Shown here piece after piece: positions 34,175 to 47,898 of a stretch of DNA of 64,000 bases. The stretch comes from Artocarpus heterophyllus (lineage: Eukaryota; Streptophyta; Magnoliopsida; Rosales; Moraceae), in NCBI GenBank assembly GCA_025403435.1, contig CM046345.1, forward strand, positions 8,064,235 to 8,128,234, read 5' to 3'. The position numbers were made by a program, and so were the translations under genes. Each line of letters starts with the position of its first letter. Position 1 is the first letter of the stretch. The notes under the pieces were generated by a model, which did not search any database, was not told the DNA's origin, and was given only the letters and a program-made list of their open reading frames with translations.

Positions 34175-37100
34175 ATGGAGTTTCATCAGTTCAATTCATC
34201 ATCAACATCATCGGCATCATCGTCTGGCGGTGATCATTTTTCCGGAGAGAATGTCACCGCAGATTCGACCTCTTTGTCGTCTGTATCCGACTGCGAAAGC
34301 GGGATTTCCGGCGAACAACGAACCGACCATCTCTTCTCATGTTTCTCCTATGGCAGCGCTCTGGTTCGGCTTTTGGAAGGTGACAGAGTTCACGACCTCA
34401 TCAAGCAAAGGTTCGTGTCGAGCTTGGGACCGGAGATCGGGGCGAAGACGACGGTGCTAGCTATCCACCGAAACCCTCACTCCACCATTATCGGCCAAGC
34501 ACGGCTCCACTCGTTCCAGGTCTTCGCGAAGGCGGTCGAGATGAAGTGCGGATCAGGCAACGCCAACGTCAGGTACGCCTGGTACTCGCCTTCCTCCGCC
34601 GACGAGGTCTCGCGGATCGTCTCCCATGGCTTCGCCGATCAGTTTGGGAAGTACCGGAACACCAACGAACTGTACGGACACGGTCTTTACCTCGCTCCAG
34701 ATGATTCCGCCATTGATTGGTGAGCAAGTTTCTTCTTCACGTTAACGAAAAACTTGTGCATGAATTTTGTGTGCGTGAATAGTTTGTTTGACTTTTGAAT
34801 TTTTCTCCTCTAACCAATTATAATTGTCTATTTATTTCATAAATAATAATTAACTTGTTGAGTATTTTTATTCCATGTTATATTTTATTTATTTCCTTAT
34901 TTAGAGAATTTTTAATTGTAAATATAAAATTACAATTTTTTTCGCTGGTATTTAATACAAGTTTTTGCTGATAAAAAATCATATTTATTTTCTTTTTTGG
35001 GAGAGTTATAACTCAATTCTGTTTGTGGAGAATACAATTTTATAAAATATAAAGGCGGTAGCAATATTTTTGATAAAATACGAATTATTTAATATACATT
35101 TGTACAGCGGGTGGCAGCCACAGGAGGCGTTTTTCTCTTTTGGGTTTTATTGGGTCAAAGTTTTTTTGGTCTAATTCAGCCGAACAATTTAATATTTCGT
35201 TGACGATATGTTTTGTGTTTTTCATTTTTGATATTTTCTACAGTTTGGGAGAAGGGTCGTGTGTTGACGAGGATGGCGTACGACATCTTGTTTTGTGTCG
35301 TGTGATACTGGGGAAGGCAGAGCTTGTGAGTCCTGGGTCTGAGCAGTGTCATCCGAGTTCTGACGAGTTTGACTCGGGCGTGGACAACCTTTCAAAACCC
35401 AGAAAGTATATTGTTTGGAGTACCCACATGAACACGTATGTCTTGCCCGAGTACGTCGTTAGTTTCAGAGCTCCCACTTTCTTGAAAGGTTGCCAACTTT
35501 TGCCTCTACGTTATGTTGATGATGTTTAAATGCGAAGAGCCTATTTCGTTTTTAGGTTCGAATAAAAATTTAAATTTTTGCAAGCAATAAAGAGATTTCA
35601 TTCCTAGTTTTTGTAACTAACATAGAGTCTATTAGTAAATAAAATTGTGGTGATTACTGATAATAGTAGCTAATATTCCTTTTCATTTCTAGTTTTTTAA
35701 AACTAAATTAGAACTGACACATAAAACTATGTGAATTGTGCGAAATTTAAAGTACGTCAAATTGTTCTGGACATATGATTATGCGACTAATGAAAGTTAA
35801 GCGATCATAATTAGCAATTACGATGCCATTTAGACTTTACTAGTCATGAAGTGTGGATTTTTTCCCCCTGATTTTGATTGTTGATTTGGTTTTGTTACGT
35901 TTTTGTAGCGTCCGTGAGGACTGAAGAGCCGGTTAGGAGACCGACGTCGCCTTGGATGCCATTTCCCTCTCTGATTTCAGTGCTTTCCGAGTTCCTACCT
36001 CCACCAACCGTTGCCTTGATCTCCAAGTACCATAGAGATCACAGAGTGAGTTTTTTTTGCGTTTTCTCTCTTTTTGCTAAAGTAGAATCTTTGGTTTTCA
36101 TTTAGTCGTTTTAGCCATGATGGTTTGTCTCTGGTCTCATATACTTTGACTTTGCACCATCCTTTTTTTTTTTTTTCCAGGAAAAGAAGATAGCACGGCA
36201 TGAACTGATACAACGAGTGAGGCAAATAGCAGGAGACGATCTATTGATTTCAGTCATAAAAAATTTCAGGGCTAAGGTATGAAATGGCTTCTTTCAAAAG
36301 TTTGGAATTGAAATTAACATCTCGAATTTGGCTTATGTAAAAACGTTATTTTCATCTTGTTTCAAATGCTTGCAAATTACACTTGACAAGTATATGCTCA
36401 ACGGTATAAAATTATTTGCTGCCTATGTCCAAAACTTGGGTTCAATTTTTTATGCTTAGGTCTGTTCAAAAATTGTCGTTTTTATCTATGTTCAATTACA
36501 ACCATGAATTTTAGTTGTTCTCGACGTTTTACGGATGTTATGTATGGAATTTTGTCTTTCGTTTTTGGGGAAACAAAATGATTGGAGCTAACAATTATAT
36601 GAAATGCCAGAGCTTTTTGCTCTTTGGTGATTGTCAAAGTTAGTTGTCCTTAGTCACCAAGGCATAGAATTTTACTTTCTCACGAAGTCTCTTCAAGAAT
36701 ATACGTGGGCATTAGTGAATCTCTATGATAGGCGCTTTTATTCAGCTGCAGATGGTGGGGATGACATCAGTGGAATCAAAAATGTGGATCCGACTAAGAA
36801 ATAATACAGGTGGAGGACCAAAGTTTTTGGTCCTGTTGATTATATCCTCGGCCTTTAGATATATGCCTTTCCGCTACTACCTTTTTCTTTTTCTTTTTCT
36901 TTTTCCTTTTGTTTTTTTAATTTTTTGAAAGTTTTTGGCCCGGTTGATTTTTCTACGGTATGGTACTAGTATTAGTATCGTATTGCATTAAGTTTGTAGT
37001 ATGACGATACAAGTTAATTGAATAGATATCGATACCATCTAATATATATAGTGTCATGTCCCAATTCTATTTCTTTGCTCTATCTGCTCGTGGTTATAAA

Positions 37101-37415
37101 TTTCACTATCAATTTCTATTTGGTTTGTGTTGATGCCTATAAATTCGAAGTGATTGAAAGACAGCTCTTACTGTAACGATACTAATTCCTACATTTCTTT
37201 ATCTTTTATATATGTATGTATATTTATATACCGATATCTGTTGAAAGAAAGAACCAAATCAATGAAAGAAAAAGAGCACTTTTGAATTGACATTATATGT
37301 TCTGTTTCTGTAGCAACTTAAACCGCAGAAAAGGGGAGGTAAAAATGGATCTGGAGAAGCGCTTGAGCATAATCAGAGTAGACAAAACAAGAGGACATGT
37401 TCTAACAAGCTATGA
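34175..37415 (+). CDS. SRO family protein (similar to RCD one): PARP-like plus RST domain
   Basis: Five exons: 34175-34719, 35244-35488, 35909-36045, 36181-36276 and 37314-37415. All have GT-AG borders and matching phases, giving a 374-residue protein. A serine-rich acidic N-terminus (about 1-55) is followed by the PARP-like domain (about 60-260: [53 protein letters not shown]) and the RST domain (about 272-345: [19 protein letters not shown], then [12 protein letters not shown] and IKNFRAKQLKP). There is no WWE domain, so it belongs with the short SROs (SRO2-SRO5 type), not RCD1/SRO1. The usual first catalytic histidine is absent (AWYSP). The tyrosine in GLYLAP and a glutamate in PEYVV are present by eye. 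Plant SROs generally act as nuclear stress regulators that bind transcription factors through RST. The gene looks intact. Confidence 0.93.
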
Positions 37416-37784
37416 GAGACAAAGATCTACTTTCCAAGTTTCCATCAGATGCCTGCCTGCCTGCTTAAGGACTAAAGCTTGGATTTCTCTTGTAGTTTTG
37501 TCATCTTAGTGGGTTTAATGGTGGTAGAGGTGTTTACTTACCTAAACAAAGTTGCAGTATGTTTTCCCTTCCCACTTTCCACCACAAAAGTGGGAATTAT
37601 ATCATAAAGACAGTTGTTTGTTGGTTCTCTAGTTGGGATAATATTCTCTATTTTTTTTTGGCTCTGATTCTTTGATTTCATTATATAACCAAATCATGCC
37701 TCAAGACGTGCTTGGTGGGCAATTTTTTTCTGCCGCTGATTATCATTTTCTATAGTCTGTGCGCACTCTTTTATGGGGTTTTAT

Positions 37785-37942
37785 GGGGTGCTTGGGAAGT
37801 GGGGTTAGAAAGTGCAACTTTTTAAGTTGAAAATTGTAGTATATGAAAACTTTATACTGTAGCTCGTTTTTTGGAATCGTAGCATGTGAGAGTACACTGT
37901 AACAATTAAAAGTTTTGGTTAGAAATAATTTTGCCGAACACC
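37785..37942. mobile_element. MITE of the GGTGTTTGG family
   Basis: About 158 bp from GGGGTGCTTGGGAAG to GCCGAACACC. Inside are two diverged copies of the core motif (GTAGTATATGAAAACTTTA and GTAGCATGTGAGAGTACAC). Non-coding. It is related to the copies at 13630, 44848, 47147 and 50101. Confidence 0.6.
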
Positions 37943-38419
37943 TTTTTAACCCACAGAAAAATTATACCCTGGTATCTTTTGTTTAAATGGGGAATAATAC
38001 TTCAGTGTTTATGTTGTTTGGCAGCCTCGATTGCAACCACTATTTTAGCAATGTTTGCTCCATATGCTATACACTTTGCATTTCTCAAATGTAAATACTA
38101 AATCGATACTCCACCAACATACAAGGATTATAAAGGTTGGCGTGTTGGCGTGAGTTAAGCCCAATTCTGTCTATACAGCAACTGGAGGCCATTGTCAATT
38201 TTTCAACAGTCCTGCTTTTTGCAAACTTTTGACCTTTCATGCACAAATTATTATATTGGTAAGACTGAAAAAGAAAGCTTCGACATTGGGAGATTTTTAC
38301 TGCTCTTAAAGCAAATTCATATTAAGCACAAATACTGTGAAATATGGCAATCTTGTATTTGATATTTTCCAAATGGAAACTCTATGAATTGCTCTATTGA
38401 TGATTTAACTTCTAAGCTT

Positions 38420-38582
38420 TTGTTTAGAGAATCAGTTAGGACATATATTTAAAGTTTAAAAACTGTAGCATGTAAGAGCTTGATACTAAAGTAACTTTTT
38501 GTATTTTTTTACTGTAGTTACTGAGAGCTCTATACTATTTATAGTTATAACTTATAGGTTAAAACTGACGTTATAAACACCT
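38420..38582. mobile_element. Degraded MITE of the same family
   Basis: The ends are worn (TGTTTAGAGAATCAG and TTATAAACACC), but the interior has CTGTAGCATGTAAGAGCTTG and CTGTAGTTACTGAGAGCTC, two copies of the family core. It lies about 480 bp from the copy at 37785. Confidence 0.45.
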
Positions 38583-41500
38583 ATTAAGATTGTGGAATTT
38601 CATGACTAGAATGTGTGAATGGATGATGAACTAGGGTGTAGTAGCTATTATTTGAGCTGATATTTTATAAAAAATTTGACACCACTTGTTTGACTTTTTG
38701 CTCAAGGAGAAAAGTTAGTGTATTAGATTTTTATTTTATTTTATTTATTTATTTATTTGCTAAAACAAATTAGTGGTAGAGGTTATAACTGGAATTTGAA
38801 ACTCGACCACATCTGGTCTATGCATGCACATAGCTTCAAGTTTCCAACAACTTGTTCAAAAGTTAGTGGAATAACATGGCCCCCAGTAGGGTTTTTCCTG
38901 GCTGTTAGATCTAGTCAAATATGATTTTTATGCAAATCTTACAGCTGATAAACAGATACATAGCGGTCTATTTTTTTTATTTCCACCAAAGAAATTGTCT
39001 TTTATGATTTTTAAATCAGCAAAGATAGTAGAAACACCATAAACAACTTGTTCCCCTTCTCGGGCCTCAAGTGCCATGAAAAACACACTAATAGGGCCAA
39101 ACGTAAAGAGGTAGACATGGGGAGACATAACATGTATTCTTTTATTAAGTCCTCATATCTTGTTCTTAGCCCAAAGGCCCACCTTATAGATGTGAAAACT
39201 TTGAAGAAGATGCATTCAAAAATAAAAAATCACTCATTTCAAAAAATAAAATAAAATAAAAATCACATGCCTTCTAGATATTATATAATCAAGAGAAAAA
39301 AATATCTAGAAGCAGAAGAGGAGAAAAGAGAAAAGAAAAGGGGAAGAACAAGAAGAATAATTTCTATGGGTGGTCCACAGTATCTTGGAAATTTCCATAA
39401 ATCACTCACTAGGCATAAGGTTTTGATAGAATTCTTGATGTAATTATATGGGCCCTGGCTGCTCCAACAGCAATTTCAAGACCACCAAGAATGCACAAAT
39501 TGTAGAGGGGCTATGAAATTCAATGACATGACATCATTGTCTCCATGTGTCCTTTCGTTGATATCTCCAAAAATACGTCATCGTGATGTCTTGTCTATTC
39601 AAGGTGCAATAATACTACACAGTAACGTATAATTCCCACCATGATGCTCAATAGCGCCGTCTCAGTAGAGTAATGATCACCGTCGATTTCTGTTTTATCT
39701 CCTTCAAGAGTATGTCAAGCCAAAAATCCTTTTCATCATCATGGTGGGTTTCACTGTTTATAAAATAAAACCCAGTTTAATATATAGCATACTTTTAAAA
39801 CTAAATCTTACTGTTTTTTTGTTAGTGTATAGTATATTTTGTATTTTTTTTTGTTAATAATGAGATTGTAACTTTATAGAGTTAAATATAATTGCTTATA
39901 TAATGCTATTTTTAATAGCTATGGTACATAGTGGATGGCCTTGTGGCATAACGATAAGAGGATAACTTATCAGGCTTTCTTTCTTATTATTCAAAGATCA
40001 TTTTCTCTCGTTTGCAGTGATGGGTCTGCTGAATATGGTTTGGGTCGTTATGACTTTAGCTCTCTAAATGCTAAAAGACAAAAACATGGATCAGGTTTCC
40101 CTACGGTTCCACCTATGATTACTTTCAACTCTTAAGATGTGAAGCAGGGGGTAAAGACTTCATTGATTCTTTTTTTTATTGAGAAAAAACAAAGACATTG
40201 AATTATAGTTAAGAAAAATGGACCGTTAAAACTTTTGTAGCAAGGTTTTTTTTATGATAAAAACATCATTTAGATTCATTTGTTTGTAATCAATGCTTGA
40301 TAAATGGCTTGCATGGTACGACCAGAAAAAAAAATGAATGAACTGGCGCGAAGCTAAATAAAGACCACCGGATTGCATCTTGTTTTGTTTTTTTTTTTGT
40401 TTTTTTTTTTTATGCGGACCAATGATAGAAATGTATTTTTAAAAAAAAGGTTTAAAGCTTTGGCTTGAATTTATATATATACATATATATATATATAGTA
40501 GTTAATAAATTTTAACCTTACTTTTAACGCATTTCATTGAAAATCAAATTTTGGATCAGTCACAGTGGACGATATTGTAGTTCTGGAACAATTTCAAGTT
40601 TAAGCCGTGGCAATCACATAATTTAAGCAGCAAAAAGCAAAAATGGACATCTTGTGTTAGAATTAATCGTGGTTGAATAATTGACTAGGAGCCCAAAAGT
40701 CCAAAATTTTTGGTGTTTGAAAGATTACTTAAACGTGGAGTATAATGAACCACGGTCTGCTTATTAAATTTTGATTGCTATATAGATGTTCCTTTGCTTG
40801 TTCTCAAAGGGTAATATTTTTTGAGTATGGCAGACTGGCAGTTAACCAAACAAAAAGATTGAATGATCATTATTCATTAGTAATAAGTAACAATAATAAT
40901 TTATTTATTTATTTTCCCCATCAAAAGTGCTTTGCATTACTTGCAATTGTGTCTCACATCAATGTTTGTACAACCAAGGCCATAATTCTAGTGAGCAAGA
41001 ACTGCACCCAATGATGAAAATTCATTTCAAAGACGTGCCCATTGTGCCATAATAAGCCTACACGTACGTTTTGCTTCAAAACCTAGCTAGGAAAGGGCTG
41101 TTCTATTTCGAAATTGTGTATTTTTAGCAAACCTTTTTTTTTGGTCTGAAATAACATTATTTACCTATACAAAAATAGGTTTTTTTTTTTCATAAGCAAA
41201 CGGTCTATTTGGGATAGATTGTGCTTTTAATTTTAAGCAATAGAAAAAAAGAAGCATAAGCGAGTGATTTTTAATTAATGTTTAGATAGCACTTGAAAAA
41301 GTGTTTTTTTTAATTATTATTTCAGAAGAGCTTTTGAATATATTTAGTTAAATATATCGAAAGCTCTTATTGGCATAAAAAGTAGTGTAATTTAAGGATA
41401 TACATAGAATTCTTAATTTGTTATTGTTAAAGGTAAAAAATGTAAATAAAAAACTTTTTATAAACTCTTTTTTTATAAGCATCAAGTGATTGATTTCTCT

Positions 41501-41750
41501 TGAAAGTGTTTATAAAAACCAAAAGTATGTTTTTAGAGTCTATCTAAACATGTCAAACAATAGTTTTTTTTAAGCCATTTCAAACAGGCTCAACCTTTTT
41601 TTTTTTTTGTCCTTTTATCAATATATATACGTAAATATTAATGCCTTTTGAGAATGTCAATGGTTTAGTTGGTAATTAGAATCTTTCCCTGTTCCATCTA
41701 AAAAAAATTAAAATCGAATTTCATATTGGCATTTTGTACAACTTATGCCT

Positions 41751-41812
41751 GAAAAAAAAAAAAAAAAACAAACAAACATACAAAAAAAAAAAAAAAAAAC
41801 AAACAAACACGC
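41751..41812. repeat. Tandem A-run / CAAACAAACA repeat
   Basis: A run of about 18 A residues followed by CAAACAAACA occurs twice in a row, after the pattern A(n)CAAACAAACATAC A(n)CAAACAAACACGC. It looks like replication slippage in a poly-A tail or simple repeat. Confidence 0.75.
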
Positions 41813-44800
41813 ACAACTGGGAAACCTTTTTTTTTTTTTTTGGGTGGAGAACTTGATATATTTTATAGTTGATGGGTATGATTCTTTAATGGATCACGCC
41901 TAGAAAAGGTTGTCCAATTATGTTAGTCCACATTAGCACTTCACAGGAAAAAAGGTTGGTAATTACTAGTAAGCATTGCTAATCCAATTCATACACTCAA
42001 GTTAGATCCTAAGGGTATGTTTGGTTGGAGAGAAGGAGGAAGCGAGATCAACGGAAAGAAAAAAAGGTCAATCTATTGTTGAATTGGAGAGAAGGAAATC
42101 TTCTTTAAGACTTAGCAACTTGAATCTTTTCATTCATTAATGGATGATTCAACAAAGCAATTAAATTTAAGCTTAAAGGACTATTTTTCCCTCTAAAAAA
42201 TTTATAACAAATGATAAAATAAGCAAATTAAATGCATTTGGCAAAATCATCAAATTTATGAGTTTTAACAACGAACACTGTAAACCTCTCATATGTTATA
42301 GTATAAAACAAAAGTAAGTTATAATATAAGGTTTCATATGGTACAATGTTTAAGTTTAAACTTTTAACAAACACTAACGGCTAGAGAAACAATTATGAAC
42401 AAACATTTCAAGATTCTTTTTCTCTTACCAAACAAAATAGAAGATTGCTATAATCTTTGCATTCCGCTTTCCTCTAATTATCTTTATCTTTCAACTTCTC
42501 TATCGCTCCGACCAGAAAGAAACCTTAGGTCTTGTATGGATAACAGCCTGTCCGAGCATTGCTAAAATGGTAGGTAACATCAAGAAAAAAACCTCAAAAG
42601 GCCATTCTATTTTACTCATTAGACGATGGTTACTACAAAAATAGTATTGCTTTATTAAAATCTTTGTCTTATGCTTTTCTTTTTCTAATTAAAGCATTTT
42701 GTCGTATTCATAGGATGAATAATATCACCAAAATCAAGGTTTTTATATCAACATCAACCACTTCACCATTTCAGTGCAAAACTCCCATGGTTTGATTACT
42801 TTTTGCCACATCAAGAGAGGAAAAAAAAATCTCAAATTTTCTGACTTTTTCTAGAAGAACAGCGTTCTTTGCAAGGTTAATACTTCTAGAAGTACACATT
42901 TGTAATTTCCTTTTTCTTGACTTAGTATTCTACAATTCAAGTACAACTTGGAGTAGAAGATAACGGCTGATATTATTCATTAAAACGATGTGTAAAAAGA
43001 TATGGCCTCGTCATACATTAATAATACATGATAAAATTGATTCAATTGTTCTGATAATACCAATTTATCAGTCAATTAGAAAAACGTGATTCCCATTAAA
43101 ACAAATTTGATCTAGAAGTTGTCATAAAAAGTGGGATGTAATAGAGTTTAGCCCTCCCCAAATCCTCAGAAACCCAGATCTTCACTTCAACACTCAAGAA
43201 AACATACAAGAGACCCAAAATGTGTTGGAAAAAAAAAAAAAAAAAAGACCGAAAAATGAAGATCTAAACAAAACCAACAGCAGATATAACAAGTGAGTCA
43301 CATGAATTTAGTGTCTCTAATGGTACTATATAGAATAGCATGTAACTATCATATTGACGTGTCATGCTTTGATATTTCCCACTTAAATTAATGTTCAAAT
43401 ATTATGTGCTACTATCAATTTTGAAAAAAATTGACATTTTTACTGATTTTTTTTTTTCATGTATGTCAGAATTCATGAATTTTCTAAGATGATCAAATCC
43501 GTCTGCAATTTATTTTTACTATAATGTGATATGCTTTCAAGCGGCATAAGAAGATAAGATAATATCATTTGTATTCTTCATTAATATAATACATGGCTTC
43601 CTCTCTAGGAAGTTTGAAGTTGCCAAATACATTCAAACCTCCAAAAAACTCCGTTTCGCTTTGGTATTTTTTTTAAATAAAATTACAAGTGTAAAGTACC
43701 TACATTTGGTTCAATTTTAACAATAAAATTATGTTTCAATTATATATTTAATTTGTAAATGTAAACTTACTTATTACTTATGATTGTTTCTTATCATGCA
43801 TATACATGGATCGTACACTTAATATATACGTTATTTAAAAAATTACTTTAGAGTTTTCAAAAACTTCATGTGGTTTGTAAAATTTATGCCAATTTGGATC
43901 CATTTTTCATCCTTCATTAACACAAAATAAGTGGAGCTTGGTGTGATTTCAATTGTTATCTCAAAGTTCACATAAATTGTCACCTCTTTTTCTTTCATTT
44001 GAGAAAGAAAAAAGTCAATACAGATTTTTTAAAAAAGGAAAGAAAAGCATACATTAAACTTGTTGTAAAGTTTTCAATAATCAATTTGCTTATAATCCCC
44101 TCCCTACCTTACAACAAAAGCTTTTTTTGCCAATGATCTTTATCATCGTTAAATTTTGCATCACCGTCGATAAACGTTTCAGCAACGGATTTTAAAAAAT
44201 TTTGATGATTTTCTTTATCTACTAAATAGCAAGTCTGTTTTGAAATCGACGGCTTACACGCACCTGGAGTATATGCTCCAACGGAAGTCATAAAGGTGTA
44301 GATTGATAGAACTTTTTAGCAACTACTTGTTCGAAGCAAAAGACATTCAACGACAACATATATGTCGCCACTAGCTCCACTTGTAGCAATAACTACTGAG
44401 GTCATTAATGAACCCAACGCCATCTGAATTGTTAGCAATCGGTCCATTTGACACAACTTCTGTCTGTATTTTTTGTCATTAAAAGAAGAGAAGCAAAAGC
44501 TGCAGCTTTTCAGTAAGTGTTTGAGATCATATTTTAAAAAAGCTTTAATGGGTTAAAATGGTTTCAATTATTTTTAAAAGTTACAAATATGTTATATTTA
44601 AGTTTATAATGTATTATTGATACTCTAGTACAAGTTTGAAGTCTATTTCAAAAGTACTTTTTTAAGTAACTATATTTTGTGGCTTCATAAGAAGCATTTT
44701 TAGAAAGTGAGACAGTTCATCCAAATACTTCCAGAAGTATCTTTTAGACTAAAAAGCGAAAAGCAACTTTTACGAACCCTTCCCAAACAAGCCCTATGTC

Positions 44801-44847
44801 TTTGTCACAAACAGACACTATTTCATCAAATAATTGGGTATTTAGCA

Positions 44848-44990
44848 GGTGTTTGACATCTTAATTGAAACCGAAGTGTAACGCTCCAGCAACTACAGTA
44901 AAAATCAAAGAATTTCTATAATATAAAGCTCTCATATGCTACAGTTTTCAAATCAATATTTTCAGTTATAACCACTCTCCTAAACACCCT
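44848..44990. mobile_element. MITE of the GGTGTTTGG family
   Basis: About 143 bp from GGTGTTTGACATC to CTAAACACCCT. It contains the core AAGCTCTCATATGCTACAG in the same orientation as the copies at 47147 and 50101, plus a diverged second core. Non-coding. Confidence 0.6.
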
Positions 44991-46568
44991 ATTAGTGACA
45001 TCCTCTAATATATATGATTATTAAAAGGGTTTTTCAGCCAACACAACATAAAATTTACACTATACTTTTATTTAATTTCTCTTTGATAAAACAGTGGGAT
45101 CAATTTGCACTCTCAAACTCAAACCTCACTTCACTTTTTTGTAACATTATCGCATATTATTTGACTTAGTGATTATTATCAGTCTTTTTAATTTCTAACA
45201 CCCTTTAATAATGTTGCCAACACGTGTAAAGAGCACGCCCCACACGTGTCAAGTAATATGGTGTCGTGAAGGTGATGGGTAATCTGCATTCTCCACAAAA
45301 AACTTGGTGGAGACACCGTTCTTTCCGGCCACATCTCCTTTACATCTAAAGGTTTGTCCATAAATACCAACATATTAAATTACCTTAACACCCTCATCTT
45401 CTAGAATATCCTCACAAGCCCCTTGATACCCAAACTTGCCATGTCTTGGACAAGATCCACAACTTGATTAAATTTGTATAAACTCAATTATTTACTGCTC
45501 ATACGTATATTTCGTTTTCTGACGGTTTATAGCTTGTATGATACTTTGGATTAAGCTCATTTGTCTCCTTTTATGTCCTTAATAATATTATGCCACATCG
45601 AATTAAAATAGTTTTTACCTACATAATTAGTGATATAATAATTTAATTGACATGACATTTTAATTGGTATTTTAATTGGTGTAACATAATATTATTGACG
45701 GACATACAAAAAACACAGGAGTTAGATTCACGATATTTCATTTTGATTCTTCTTCCCACCTATATATGTGTGACATTATAATCATTAGATAACATAATAT
45801 TTTAAGTTCATAAATTCTCATTGAGCCGAAATGTAAGCTTCAACTTTTTATACAAGTTTTCCCTCGTATATAGATATACATATATATATATATATATATT
45901 GTGTGTGTGTGTATAGACACACACGTACCTCAAACAAGCTTTTCCCAACATTAATTAATTAAGAAATTCGTCACTCTAGACTCTCTCATGATAAATATTA
46001 TGCACTAAACCATGCTCACAAGAACATAGAGATCATGATCTTCTTTTTAAAAAGAATTTTGTTTAAGAAATTCTATTTGCGTGGCAATTGGCAAGATATT
46101 GAAGAATATCATCTACTTCCCAATGCTCAAAAGTGATGCCCCCAAAATGTCCATAATCCCACTATATTTTTGTGGTAGTTTAGGGCAATATTTTTAACGG
46201 CAAAGAGACTGCCTCATACCTACGTTAGTATTGAAATATTTAAGAAAGACTGCCACACAAAAATCCAATTGATTGAACTTTGTCACGTCCTAAAAAAGTC
46301 TTGCATTTACTCCATGCCGTTTGAAATAAAACTACTTTGTTAGACAATTATATCCTATTGATCAACAAGTATTTCAACAAAAAAAAAAATCATAGAGCTT
46401 AATTGATATGAATTATAGAGCTTAAGGGTATATTTTATATTCTAAATATATTATATGATATAACTGTGATATTTTCTATAAATATTTTTTTATGGCATAA
46501 ATTAATCCAAACTTAAAATTTATGGCTTTTTTGTAAAGATCCCGTTAATATTTGTATTAATTAATTTA

Positions 46569-46599
<31 letters not shown>

Positions 46600-47146
46600 C
46601 TAAATAAAAAGAAAAAAAAATAAGATTGATATTCATCCAGCGATGATATGTCATTCTCAATTTATGAGATTGTAGGGGGGAAAAACACTAAAATTGTAAC
46701 CAAACACATGTAAACAATACATGTGAACGTACAAATCGGTGTTCCGGGGAAGCCAGGCCCAAAACCACCATCTTATGAATTTGTGTTAAAGCTTTTCCCC
46801 TTGTTCTCTCCCTCACATATATACACACCCAACACCAACTAATACTTTTTGTTGAAAAATAAAATAAATATATTGTCTTTTTTATTCAACTAAAATAGAT
46901 ATTACAACTATATTAAAAAAAAAATCAAATTGTTCTAACTAGAATGGTTTTATCATGCATTTTTAATGCCAAACCATATTTAATCGTCCCATAAACCGAT
47001 ATGTAACTTAACTTCAATATTAATAGAAAATTCAAATATAATGATCCTGTTAAATTTGTAACCACCATTCTTGTTTCACTTTTAGATTAAAACAACGTTC
47101 TTTTGCAAAAATTTTGGCCACTTCTTTTTTTATTGATGGCTCATAA

Positions 47147-47284
47147 GGTGTTTGGAAGAGTAGTTCAAACCATAAACAGTGTCAAGCTCTCACATGCTAC
47201 AGTAAAAGCCTACAATGCAAAGCTCTCATATACTACTGTTTTCAAACTCAAACTAATGGTTGAAACTATTCTCTCAAGCACCCT
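47147..47284. mobile_element. MITE of the GGTGTTTGG family
   Basis: About 138 bp from GGTGTTTGGAAGAGTAGTT to CTCAAGCACCCT. It contains two cores, AGCTCTCACATGCTACAGTA and AGCTCTCATATACTACTGT. ATAA occurs on both sides (47143-47146 and 47285-47288) and may be a target duplication. A short frame running across it is a shadow. Confidence 0.65.
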
Positions 47285-47898
47285 ATAAACTTTTTTAAGA
47301 TATATGACCTAATTTTTTTAGATAATAGCCATTTTTTGCACTGACTAGAACTGATCCATCAAGAATTTCTCAATAGTTTATTACTAATAAACCAATAATT
47401 ATTATTGATTAAAATGGGTTAACTTCTGTCTAATGCTAGTTAATTAATTATAAACTAAAAATTAGTACATCAGCTATTAACTATTTCTTAAATCAGTCGT
47501 TTCTATATTAATTTAACAAAGCTTCAATCTAGTTAAAAAAAAAAAGCCACTTATTTTGAAACTCCTGTAAAATATATGTACATTGCAGCCTCCTATTAAT
47601 ACCCTTCAAAAGCGCGTCTCTTTCCACAGTCCATTGTCCTCTCTTGAAATATTTATGCAAATTTGTCTCACTCTTTTTCATTAAGGAGCACAACCATTTT
47701 TTTTAAAAAAAATTACCATATACCTTGAGCAAGACTGCCTATTAAGCCCCACACATTTGGTCATTTCCACCTAACACTCTCTTTTCTCTGTAAAAAAAAT
47801 CAATTCTTTTCCTATATATATACACATATATCACCCAGAGAGAGAGCTATTGTATCCCTGTTACATGAATTTTGGTCACACTTATTATGCTCACAAAA

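Larger units (their letters stand above)
37416..47864. other. Long gene-free stretch with MITEs and low-complexity DNA
   Basis: No open frame here resembles a known protein. The stretch holds several MITE copies (37785-37942, about 38420-38582, 44848-44990, 47147-47284, listed separately or below), A-rich repeats (41751-41812), TA microsatellites (about 40474-40496, 45881-45898 followed by GT, and 46574-46600), and isolated tRNA-like SINE fragments of low certainty (about 39930, about 41665). A further degraded MITE-like piece lies at about 42270-42370. Confidence 0.65.

Noticed and set aside
36725..36928. 67-codon frame in the last SRO intron
   Set aside because: It is intronic, ends in a T-rich low-complexity run and has no similarity.
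39935..40135. tRNA-like or coding segment
   Set aside because: The tRNA resemblance is limited to a loose A-box, no cloverleaf can be drawn, and the short frame matches no protein.
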